Below, piece by piece: positions 1-5,091 of a stretch of DNA of 5,464 nt. The DNA comes from Solirubrobacteraceae bacterium (GTDB lineage Bacteria > Actinomycetota > Thermoleophilia > Solirubrobacterales > Solirubrobacteraceae). The stretch lies in NCBI GenBank assembly GCA_030447005.1, contig JAUJME010000097.1, forward strand, positions 792 through 6,255, read 5' to 3'. The notes under the pieces were generated by a model that ran no database searches, was not told the DNA's origin, and saw only the letters and a list, made by a program, of their open reading frames with translations. The position numbers and the translations under genes were made by a program. How positions within the stretch are numbered: the first letter of the stretch is position 1; the number at the start of each line of letters is the position of its first letter.

Positions 1-815
1 AGGGTGAGGTGAGAGCCGGTCTCGCCGGTCTGGAGCACGAGGGCTTCGCCCTCCCGGTCCGCCAAGCGCTGCTGGGCGCTCGCGATCCACATGACGTCGG
101 CACGCCCACCCTCCGGCGTGGAGGCGATCGCCGCGCGCAGCAGGTCGGCGGCGGCGGGCTCGTCGTGGGCGGCGACGAGCTTGACGGCGCCGCCGGAGAC
201 GAGCGCGTAGCCCCGGCCCGGGGCGACGAGCATCGCCGAGCCGTGGCGCAGCATCACCTCGAGGTCGCCGCCGTGGGCGGCGCCGCGCACGGCGCGGTCG
301 ACCGCCTCGGCGAGCGGCAGGTCGTCGAGGCCGCCCGGGCGGACGTAGCTCGGCGCCTCGATCCCCCGCGGCGGCCCGGTGGCCTCGATCACCGGATGCA
401 GGTCGAAGCCGGCCCGCGCGTAGGCGCGCAGCGCGCGCGGATCCTCCGAGGCGAGGATCACGCCGCCGCGCGACCCGGACCCGTAGGCCGCCGCCTCGGC
501 GAGCAGCCGGCCGCCCACGCCGCCCGACTGGGCGCCGGGAAGGACCACGAGGAGCGAGAGCCCCCACAGCCCCTCGCGCAGCAGCGCGAGCGCGGCGCCG
601 GTCAGCTCCCCGTCGCGCTCGGCGACGAACGCGCCGCCGGGATCCGTGTCGATCAGGCGGAGGATGCGCGCGTGGGCGCTCTCGACCGGCGGGTGCGGAT
701 CGGCGGGCCGCCCGCCGCGCAGGTTGAGGTCGTCGAACGTCCGCATGGCGAGCGCGTGGACGGCCGGCGCGTCGGCCGGCCGCATGGGACGGATCGCGGT
801 CCCGTCGGCGAGCAC
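1..815 (-). CDS. GNAT family N-acetyltransferase, tandem-domain type, C-terminus cut by window edge
   Basis: The minus-strand frame is open from the GTG at 815 to the window edge, giving 271 residues with no stop. The first half is a recognisable GNAT fold. It begins TAIRPMRPADAPAVHAL (beta1/alpha1), has a central strand GAFVAERDGELTGAALAL (about 61-78), and the acetyl-CoA motif A at about 89-106, LVVLPGAQSGGVGGRLLAEA, where Q-S-G-G-V-G-G fits the Q/R-x-x-G-x-G/A pyrophosphate loop. Motif B-like ASEDPRALRAYARAGFDLH follows at about 122-140. A second, weaker half starts near SYVRPGGLDDLPLAEAV (about 156) and resembles a degenerate second GNAT domain. Members should move an acetyl group from acetyl-CoA to an amine; the substrate cannot be told. 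The GTG start is chosen because AAGG lies 8 bases upstream and because starting at the ATG at 785 would remove beta1. The next in-frame codon block upstream ends at the sigma gene's own stop, so the two genes share a frame and are separated by 27 bases, probably one transcript. Confidence 0.82.
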   Translation of the reverse strand, partial: MLADGTAIRPMRPADAPAVHALAMRTFDDLNLRGGRPADPHPPVESAHARILRLIDTDPGGAFVAERDGELTGAALALLREGLWGLSLLVVLPGAQSGGVGGRLLAEAAAYGSGSRGGVILASEDPRALRAYARAGFDLHPVIEATGPPRGIEAPSYVRPGGLDDLPLAEAVDRAVRGAAHGGDLEVMLRHGSAMLVAPGRGYALVSGGAVKLVAAHDEPAAADLLRAAIASTPEGGRADVMWIASAQQRLADREGEALVLQTGETGSHLT

Positions 816-823
816 GCCGGGGA

Positions 824-827
824 CCTT
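824..827 (-). promoter_or_regulatory. Ribosome binding site (AAGG) of the GNAT gene
   Basis: On the minus strand, AAGG stands 8 bases before the GTG at 815, inside the 27-base gap after the sigma factor stop. It decides the GTG start over the in-frame ATG ten codons later and allows translation independent of the upstream gene. Confidence 0.55.
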
Positions 828-842
828 ACGCGGCGAGGAGGC

Positions 843-2402
843 TCAGCCTCCGATGGGCGGGATCGGCAGGCCCTTGCCCTTGCCGTCGCCGTCGCCGTTG
901 CCGCGGCGGTCGTCCTCGTCGTCGAGGTCGGGCACCGGCGTGGGCGTCGCGGTGGGGACCGGCGTCGCGGTCGGCGTGGGCTGGGGCGTCTTGACCGGCT
1001 TGGCCTCGGGCGTGCGGCGCGGCTTGTTCGCGCCGGAGCGCTTCGGGGTCGACCTCTTCGGCGACCGCTTGGCGGCGCCGCGCTGCTTGACGTTCTTGAC
1101 CTTGGCCTTCGTGCGGGCCCGGTCGCGCGCCTTCTTCGGCCCGTTCGCCCGGGGCGAGCCGCCCTTGCCCTTCTTGCCCTTCTTGCCCTCGCGCTCCCCG
1201 GCGGAGTCGGAGCGGCCCTTGTCGCGGTCGCGGGACTTGTCGCCCTCGCGAGCGCCCAGCCCGCGCTTGCCGTTGCGGGCCCGCGAGCTCTCGCGATCGC
1301 CGCGGCCGCCGTCGTCGTCGTCCGCCGCCCCGCCGCCGGCGCCCGGAGCACCCGCGGGGGCCGAGCCGCCCGCCGAGCCGCCGCCACCGGCGGCCGACTG
1401 GGAGCGATCGGCGGCGCCCTGCTCGAGGCCGGGCTTGCCGGAGGGCGCGTCGGAGCCGCCGCCGGCGACCGCGGACACGCCGGCCGCGCCGCCGCCGGCG
1501 ACCGCTGCCACCACGAGGGCCTTGGCCACCAGGCCGCCGCCGAAGGTCGTCGCGCCGGCGCCCGCACCCGCGCCCGCGGCCGCCACGGCGCCCGCGCCAC
1601 CGCTGCCGCCGCCGAGGACGGCGCTGAGGACGCCCTCCTTGAGGCCGATCGCGGGGATCACGGGAAGGGCGACCGCCAGCGCCTTGCGCTGGGTGTCCAT
1701 CTCGGTGCGGAACGCGCGGCAGCCCGCGCACTCGTTCAGGTGCCGGCGCAGCGTGGTGCGGCGCAGCGAGCCGCCGCGGAGGTTCGCGAGCTGCTCGCGG
1801 ATCTCCTCGCACGGGGTGTCGCGGGCGAGCCGGCTGGCGGTGAGTGAGGACCTGGCCTGGAACACGAGCGCCTTCACCTTCGCCTTGGGGACGTCGAGGA
1901 TGACGGCGATCTCGTCGTGGGAGACGTCGCCGAGCTCGGCGAGGACGAGCGCGGCGCGCTGGTCCTCCGGGAGCTGGCCGACGTCGCGGACGATGTCGCG
2001 GAGGTCCTGCCGGCGCTCGACCTCGGAGGCCAGGCCTTCGAAGCTCGCCTTGTCGATCTCGTCGCTGGGCCGCTCGCGGCGGGCGCGCAGGACGGTGAGG
2101 CAGCGGTTGCGGGCGATCGTGTAGAGCCAGGCGCTGAGCTGGATCGGCTTGTCGGAGCCCATGAGGTCGCGGTACGCGGCCATGAAGGTGTGCTGGACCG
2201 CGTCCTCGGCCTCCTCCTGGGAGCCGAGCATGTGGCGGCAGAACCCGAGGATCCCGCGGTGATGGCGGTCGTAGACGACCTCGAAGGCGGCTTCGGAGCC
2301 GGCGCGGACCTCGGCGACCAGGCGATCGTCGCCCGACAGGCGGAGCAACCGCGCGGGTCGGCGATGTATGAACGCCGGGCGTGGCGCGGCCGAAGCTTCC
2401 AT
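843..2402 (-). CDS. ECF-type RNA polymerase sigma factor with fused zinc-finger domain and long low-complexity tail
   Basis: 519 residues, against roughly 180-200 for a plain ECF sigma factor. Sigma2 spans about 25-110 (DAVQHTFMAAYRDL, then SAWLYTIARNRCLTVLRARR of regions 2.3-2.4). Sigma4 spans about 140-192 (LPEDQRAALVLAELGDVSHDEIAVILDVPKAKVKALVFQARSSL), with the usual helix-turn-helix. A ZAS-like zinc finger follows: C198 and H221-x3-C225-x2-C228 (HLNECAGC), the pattern of zf-HC2 anti-sigma domains, here in the same chain as the sigma factor. Residues 240-263 and 291-313 are hydrophobic and the Gly/Ala-rich stretch 264-318 links them; the second could be a membrane helix but is weak. Beyond 320 the chain is low-complexity: Gly/Ala/Ser with DDDD, then Lys/Arg-rich (about 369-470), then a Thr-Pro repeat and an acidic DLDDEDD before a GLPIPPIGG end. 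The ATG at 2402 is chosen because GGAG lies 5 bases upstream; an in-frame ATG at 2495 would add 31 residues unlike the family and lacks a ribosome site. It is divergent from the hydrolase gene. Target promoters are unknown. Confidence 0.88.
   Translation of the reverse strand: MEASAAPRPAFIHRRPARLLRLSGDDRLVAEVRAGSEAAFEVVYDRHHRGILGFCRHMLGSQEEAEDAVQHTFMAAYRDLMGSDKPIQLSAWLYTIARNRCLTVLRARRERPSDEIDKASFEGLASEVERRQDLRDIVRDVGQLPEDQRAALVLAELGDVSHDEIAVILDVPKAKVKALVFQARSSLTASRLARDTPCEEIREQLANLRGGSLRRTTLRRHLNECAGCRAFRTEMDTQRKALAVALPVIPAIGLKEGVLSAVLGGGSGGAGAVAAAGAGAGAGATTFGGGLVAKALVVAAVAGGGAAGVSAVAGGGSDAPSGKPGLEQGAADRSQSAAGGGGSAGGSAPAGAPGAGGGAADDDDGGRGDRESSRARNGKRGLGAREGDKSRDRDKGRSDSAGEREGKKGKKGKGGSPRANGPKKARDRARTKAKVKNVKQRGAAKRSPKRSTPKRSGANKPRRTPEAKPVKTPQPTPTATPVPTATPTPVPDLDDEDDRRGNGDGDGKGKGLPIPPIGG
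930..989 (-). repeat. Thr-Pro repeat coding segment in the sigma factor tail
   Basis: Codons for residues 472-491 of the sigma factor encode alternating Thr-Pro units (TPQPTPTATPVPTATPTPVP). At the DNA level this appears as an imperfect repeat of GGCGTCGCGGT-like units. Such segments are extended and flexible and are typical of spacers that cross cell-wall material in secreted or membrane proteins, so it hints that the tail may be outside the membrane. That is inference only. Confidence 0.7.
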
Positions 2403-2407
2403 CTCCG

Positions 2408-2411
2408 CTCC
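2408..2411 (-). promoter_or_regulatory. Ribosome binding site (GGAG) of the sigma factor gene
   Basis: GGAG on the minus strand lies 5 bases before the ATG at 2402, within GGAGCGGAG. It sets the start at 2402 rather than the upstream in-frame ATG at 2495, which has no comparable site. The rest of the 120-base divergent region (2403-2522) shows a GATAAT at 2412-2417, but that sits too close to the start to leave this ribosome site on the transcript, and no convincing -35 partner was found. Confidence 0.6.
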
Positions 2412-2508
2412 ATTATCGACACAAATCCTGGGATCCGCGAGGGCATCTCGGTGCAAGAACGCCACACGCCCCCCCAGGTTGGACAGTGGCCTCATGGAAA
2501 AGGCCGCT

Positions 2509-2514
2509 TAGACT
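2509..2514 (+). promoter_or_regulatory. Possible -10 element (TAGACT) for a leaderless hydrolase transcript
   Basis: TAGACT fits the actinobacterial TANNNT -10 pattern and ends 8 bases before the GTG at 2523. That would place the transcript start at or within a base or two of the start codon. No Shine-Dalgarno sequence lies at a normal distance from the GTG; the nearest purine run is about 20 bases away. TTGGAC at 2479-2484 is -35-like, but its 24-base spacing is too long, so the -35 is unassigned. Confidence 0.4.
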
Positions 2515-2522
2515 CATACCCC

Positions 2523-3407
2523 GTGACGCCCGTTCGCGAACGGACAGCTTCCTTCGAGCACGAGGGGCACCGGCTCGTCTATACCGTACACGGCGACGGG
2601 CCGCGGGTCTGCGTGCTCGTCCACGGCCTGCTCCTCAACCGGCGGATGCAGTCGCGGCTGGCCCGGACGCTGGCCGAGCGGGGGAACCGCGTGGTGACCA
2701 TCGACCTGCTCGGCCACGGCGAGTCGGACCGCCCGCGGGACATGTGGGAGTACTCCATGACCTTCTTCGGGGCGCAGATCGTCGCGCTGCTCGACCACCT
2801 GGAGGTCGACCAGGCGGTGGTGGGCGGCACGTCGCTCGGCGCCAACGCGACGCTCGAGGTCGCCGCCCGCGCGCCCGAGCGGCTGCGGGGGATGGTGGTC
2901 GAGATGCCCGTCCTCGACAACGCGCTGCTGGCCTCCGCCCTGGTCTTCACCCCGATGATGGCGTGGCTGACCTTCGGGGAGCCGGTCATGCGGCTCGTCT
3001 CGCGCGCGACGCGGCTCGTCCCGAGCGCCGCGGTGCCGTTCGCCGTCGACCTGGTCCTCGACTCGCTGCGCCAGGACCCGGGCCCGAGCGCCGCGGTCAT
3101 CCAGGGCCTGCTCTTCGGGCGCACCGCGCCGCACCGGACCGAGCGGCGGACGTTCGGCGCGCCGGCGCTCGTCATCGGTCACCGCCGCGACCCGGTCCAC
3201 CCCTTCTCCGACGCGGGCATGCTCGCCGACGAGATGCCCGACGCGCGGCTGGTGCAGGCGAGCTCGATCGTCGAGCTGCGGATCTCGCCGGCACGGCTCA
3301 CGACGGAGATCGCCGCGTTCCTCGACGACTGCTGGAAGCTCCAGCCGGCAGCCGCGACGGCAGGCCCGCGCCCGCGGCGCCGTCGGCGCGCCTCGTCCTC
3401 CTCCTAG
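2523..3407 (+). CDS. Alpha/beta hydrolase fold protein with a non-canonical catalytic triad
   Basis: 294 residues, normal for a single-domain alpha/beta hydrolase, probably cytoplasmic with no signal peptide. The core signatures are visible: the oxyanion-hole motif VCVLVHGLLLNRRM (H34-G35), the strand VVTIDLLGHGESDRP (56-71), and the nucleophile elbow GGTSLGANA with S104 in G-x-S-x-G. The acid strand is ALVIGHRRDPVHPFSDA, with D223. A cap region lies at about 130-205. The usual catalytic histidine, about seven residues before the proline of the last helix, is missing: that stretch reads ASSIVELRISPARL, and no histidine occurs after H226. H226, in D-P-V-H-P, or E251 could take a role, or the protein may not be a classical hydrolase. 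The tail is Arg/Ser-rich (RPRRRRRASSSS). The GTG start gives a chain beginning just before the first strand; the frame stays open upstream, but that part is antisense to the sigma gene. Substrate unknown. The stop overlaps the convergent csoR stop. Confidence 0.85.
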   Translation: MTPVRERTASFEHEGHRLVYTVHGDGPRVCVLVHGLLLNRRMQSRLARTLAERGNRVVTIDLLGHGESDRPRDMWEYSMTFFGAQIVALLDHLEVDQAVVGGTSLGANATLEVAARAPERLRGMVVEMPVLDNALLASALVFTPMMAWLTFGEPVMRLVSRATRLVPSAAVPFAVDLVLDSLRQDPGPSAAVIQGLLFGRTAPHRTERRTFGAPALVIGHRRDPVHPFSDAGMLADEMPDARLVQASSIVELRISPARLTTEIAAFLDDCWKLQPAAATAGPRPRRRRRASSSS

Positions 3408-3682
3408 CGGGCGCGCGCGAAGCGCTGCACCGCGGCCATCAGCTCGTCGAGCTTGGCGTCCGCCTCCGCGCCGTCGTCGCCGGTGACCGCGTCGGCCACG
3501 CAGCCGCGGACGTGCCCGTCGAGCACCCGGATGGCGACCTGCTCGAGCGCGGTCTGGACGGCCGCGACCTGCGTGAGGACGTCGACGCAGTAGGCGTCCT
3601 CGTCGACCATCCGCTGCAGCCCCCTGACCTGGCCCTCGATCCGCCGCAGGCGGTTGTGGATGGCCTTGGAGTCGGTGTGCAC
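3404..3682 (-). CDS. csoR: CsoR-family copper-sensing transcriptional repressor
   Basis: 92 residues, the usual size for this all-helical DUF156 family, which binds DNA as a tetramer and releases it on metal binding. The helix-1 signature HNRLRRIEGQVRGLQRMV (9-26) is clear. The Cu(I) ligand set of CsoR is intact: C32, H57 and C61, with the same 25- and 4-residue spacing as Cys36/His61/Cys65 of Mycobacterium tuberculosis CsoR. C32 follows a tyrosine (Y31), as in that protein. A persulfide sensor of the CstR type would lack the histidine, and the nickel/cobalt type RcnR has a different set, so copper is the best reading. The GTG at 3682 is preferred over a TTG at 3718 because a full promoter (TTGATG, 17 bases, TATCTT) ends 7 bases upstream of it, implying a leaderless message. 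An inverted repeat overlaps this promoter, suggesting autoregulation. The gene is divergent from the DUF3105 gene, its likely target. Its stop shares CTAG with the hydrolase stop. Confidence 0.88.
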   Translation of the reverse strand: MHTDSKAIHNRLRRIEGQVRGLQRMVDEDAYCVDVLTQVAAVQTALEQVAIRVLDGHVRGCVADAVTGDDGAEADAKLDELMAAVQRFARAR

Positions 3683-3689
3683 GACGACC

Positions 3690-3718
3690 AAGATACCCCG
3701 CACGGGTACCCGCATCAA
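3690..3718 (-). promoter_or_regulatory. Promoter of csoR: TTGATG-17-TATCTT
   Basis: On the minus strand, TTGATG (3718-3713) and TATCTT (3695-3690) are separated by exactly 17 bases, a good housekeeping-type promoter for a GC-rich genome. The -10 ends 7 bases before the GTG at 3682, so the transcript would begin at or next to the start codon. The inverted repeat at 3694-3708 fills much of the spacer and touches the -10, so a bound repressor would block polymerase. Confidence 0.65.
3694..3708. promoter_or_regulatory. Candidate CsoR operator, inverted repeat TACCC-N5-GGGTA
   Basis: TACCC at 3694-3698 and GGGTA at 3704-3708 are perfect inverted arms around CGCAC. CsoR/RcnR-family operators are typically A/T-flanked C-tract/G-tract inverted repeats of this kind. 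A second overlapping symmetry, GGGTACCC (3704-3711), may extend the site. It lies between the two divergent starts, inside the csoR promoter spacer and over the position expected for the -35 of the DUF3105 gene, so one site could control both genes. That CsoR binds here is inference from placement and shape. Confidence 0.65.
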
Positions 3719-3719
3719 G

Positions 3720-3725
3720 TAAGAT
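3720..3725 (+). promoter_or_regulatory. -10 element (TAAGAT) of the DUF3105 gene
   Basis: TAAGAT fits TANNNT and ends 9 bases before the GTG at 3735, with no Shine-Dalgarno sequence in between, so the message is probably leaderless or nearly so. The expected -35 window, about 3696-3702, does not match consensus and lies in the candidate CsoR operator. The csoR -35 ends two bases away at 3718, so the two divergent promoters overlap. Confidence 0.5.
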
Positions 3726-3734
3726 GATCGTCGC

Positions 3735-4448
3735 GTGGCCAGTCGTCAGGAGGAAAAGGAGCGTCGCCGGCAGGAGCGGCTCGAGCGCGAGCAGGCCGAG
3801 GCGCGCGCCGCCGGGCGCCGCAAGCGGATCCAGCTCGTGGGCGGCGGCCTGCTCGGCCTGGCCGCGATCGCGGCGGTCGTCTTCGCGCTCATCACGGCGC
3901 TGGGCGGCGACGGCGGCGGCGACGGGCCGCGACAGGCTCCGACGTCGACCAACGCGGCCGCGAAGATCCCGGAGCAGCAGTCGACCGACGTCGAGGCGGC
4001 CGCCAAGGCGGCGGGCTGCGACCTCAAGGTGGGGGTCAGGTTCGAGGGCCAGAACCACGCCGACAAGGAGTTCACGGCGGCCGACTACGGCACGAACCCG
4101 CCGACCTCGGGCGACCACAACCCGGACTGGTACGAGGACGGCGTTTACAACCCGGGCGACACTCCGCGCCTCGGTGAGCTCATCCACACGCTCGAGCACG
4201 GGCGCATCAACGTCCAGTACGCGCCCGGGACGCCGCCGGAGACGGTCGCCCAGCTCGAGACCCTCGTCGGCGAGAACGAGGGCTACCACACGCTCCTGTT
4301 CGAGAACGCCACGAAGATGCCCTACGCCGTCGCCGCGACCGCCTGGACCCACATGCTCGGGTGCAAGGAGATGAACCCGCAGGTCTTCGACGCGATCCGG
4401 ACCTTCCGCGACGAGTACATCGACAAGGGGCCGGAAAAAGTTCCTTAG
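3735..4448 (+). CDS. DUF3105 domain protein, single-pass membrane-anchored, probably CsoR-regulated
   Basis: 237 residues. The N-terminus (2-31) is highly charged and likely a short coiled coil (RQEEKERRRQERLEREQAEAR), followed by one membrane helix at about 32-57 and a Gly/Asp/Pro linker. The arginines before the helix favour a cytoplasmic N-terminus, leaving the domain from about 80 outside. That domain carries what I recognise as DUF3105 hallmarks: NPPTSGDHNP (121-130), YNPGDTPRLGELIHTLEHG (138-156) and a C-terminal LGCKEMNPQVFDAIRTFRDEYID. H128, H151 and H155 could bind metal; C95 and C210 could form a disulfide outside the cell. The family's biochemical role is not known to me. The divergent neighbour is a Cu(I)-type CsoR with an operator between them, so a role in copper handling, or at least copper-controlled expression, is a reasonable inference. 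The GTG at 3735 is fixed by the TAAGAT element; the upstream in-frame region is too short for an alternative. The family call is by recall of motifs. Confidence 0.82.
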   Translation: MASRQEEKERRRQERLEREQAEARAAGRRKRIQLVGGGLLGLAAIAAVVFALITALGGDGGGDGPRQAPTSTNAAAKIPEQQSTDVEAAAKAAGCDLKVGVRFEGQNHADKEFTAADYGTNPPTSGDHNPDWYEDGVYNPGDTPRLGELIHTLEHGRINVQYAPGTPPETVAQLETLVGENEGYHTLLFENATKMPYAVAATAWTHMLGCKEMNPQVFDAIRTFRDEYIDKGPEKVP

Positions 4449-4453
4449 TGTGA

Positions 4454-4480
4454 CGTCGCCCAGAGGCGGAGCTTGCGACG
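4454..4480. terminator. Weak hairpin in the convergent gap after the DUF3105 gene
   Basis: CGTCGC (4454-4459) and GCGACG (4475-4480) form a perfect 6-base-pair stem around a 15-base loop, in the 49-base gap between the ends of the DUF3105 and sugar transferase genes. There is no T-run on either strand, so it is not a standard intrinsic terminator, and a stem this short can arise by chance at this GC content. Confidence 0.2.
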
Positions 4481-4497
4481 CCGGCCGGGCGAAACAC

Positions 4498-5091
4498 CTA
4501 TCTCCACCCCCCGGTCTCCCCTCGGTAGAGCCCCTCTCCGCCGAGGACCAGCCGGGCGGTGCGGAGCAGGATCCGGAGGTCGAGGCGCAGCGACGCGTGC
4601 TCGACGTACCAGAGGTCGAGCTCGATGCGCTCGTGCCAGGGCAGGCTCGCGCGGCCGTGGATCTGGGCCCAGCCGGTGAGCCCCGGGCGCACCGAGAGGC
4701 GGCCGCGCTGGCGGTCCGTGTACCGGTCGACCTGGATCTGCACGGTCGGCCGCGGGCCGACCACCGACATCTCGCCGCGGAACACGTTGACGAGGTTCGG
4801 GAGCTCGTCGATCGACGTCCGGCGCAGGAAGGCGCCGACGCGCGTGATGCGGGCGTCGCCCGCGTCGACGGCGAGCCCGGCGCCCATCGCCTCCGCCCCC
4901 GACACCATCGTGCGCAGCTTGTAGAGCTCGAACGGGCGGCCGTCCATGCCGACCCGGCGCTGGCGGTAAATCGGGTGACCGGGCGACTCGAGGCGGACGA
5001 GGACGGCGCCGACGGCCAGCAGGGGCGCGGAGGCCGCGAGGGCCAGTCCGGCGACGGTGACGTCGAGGGCGCGCTTGCCCCGGTAGCTCAC
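4498..5091 (-). CDS. Polyprenol-phosphate sugar-1-phosphate transferase (monotopic, PglC-like)
   Basis: 197 residues, the short form of the bacterial sugar transferase family (PF02397 type), lacking the extra N-terminal membrane helices of WcaJ/WbaP. Such enzymes move a sugar phosphate from a nucleotide sugar to undecaprenyl phosphate on the inner leaflet, the first step of exopolysaccharide, O-antigen or glycoprotein glycan assembly. Visible marks: a hydrophobic re-entrant helix at about 8-33 with an S-x-P break (S21, P23); [14 protein letters not shown] (35-48); YKLRTM (57-62); the catalytic Asp-Glu pair D95-E96 in [34 protein letters not shown] (135-147); and D159-L-W-Y-V. All key residues are present, so it should be active. 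The sugar cannot be told. The GTG at 5091 overlaps the TGA of the upstream glycosyltransferase as GTGA, with GAGGG 6 bases before it, so translation is likely coupled. Confidence 0.92.
   Translation of the reverse strand: MSYRGKRALDVTVAGLALAASAPLLAVGAVLVRLESPGHPIYRQRRVGMDGRPFELYKLRTMVSGAEAMGAGLAVDAGDARITRVGAFLRRTSIDELPNLVNVFRGEMSVVGPRPTVQIQVDRYTDRQRGRLSVRPGLTGWAQIHGRASLPWHERIELDLWYVEHASLRLDLRILLRTARLVLGGEGLYRGETGGWR

Noticed and set aside
1449..1613. GC-rich repetitive stretch as a possible mobile or repeat element
   Set aside because: It is the Gly/Ala-rich coding segment of the sigma factor; the frame is intact and there are no terminal repeats.
9..1847. Long open frames on the plus strand across 9-1847 and 646-2124
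   Set aside because: They are antisense to the GNAT and sigma factor genes, their translations are Arg/Ala/Gly-rich with no domain, and long stop-free antisense frames are expected at this GC content.
2412..2417. GATAAT on the minus strand as a -10 for the sigma factor gene
   Set aside because: It would start transcription within a few bases of the ATG and lose the GGAG site, and no -35 is present at normal spacing.
2403..2495. N-terminal extension of the sigma factor to the ATG at 2495
   Set aside because: The added residues do not resemble the family, and the ATG at 2402 has GGAG 5 bases upstream while 2495 has none.
3683..3718. Longer csoR start at TTG 3718 or ATG 3715
   Set aside because: These codons fall in the -35 hexamer of the promoter, and the extra residues (MMRVPVRGILVV) are not seen before the HTDSKAIHNRL start typical of the family.
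2514..4352. A 612-codon open frame on the minus strand across the hydrolase, csoR and DUF3105 region
   Set aside because: The translation has no recognisable domain and runs antisense to two well-supported genes and in another frame over csoR.
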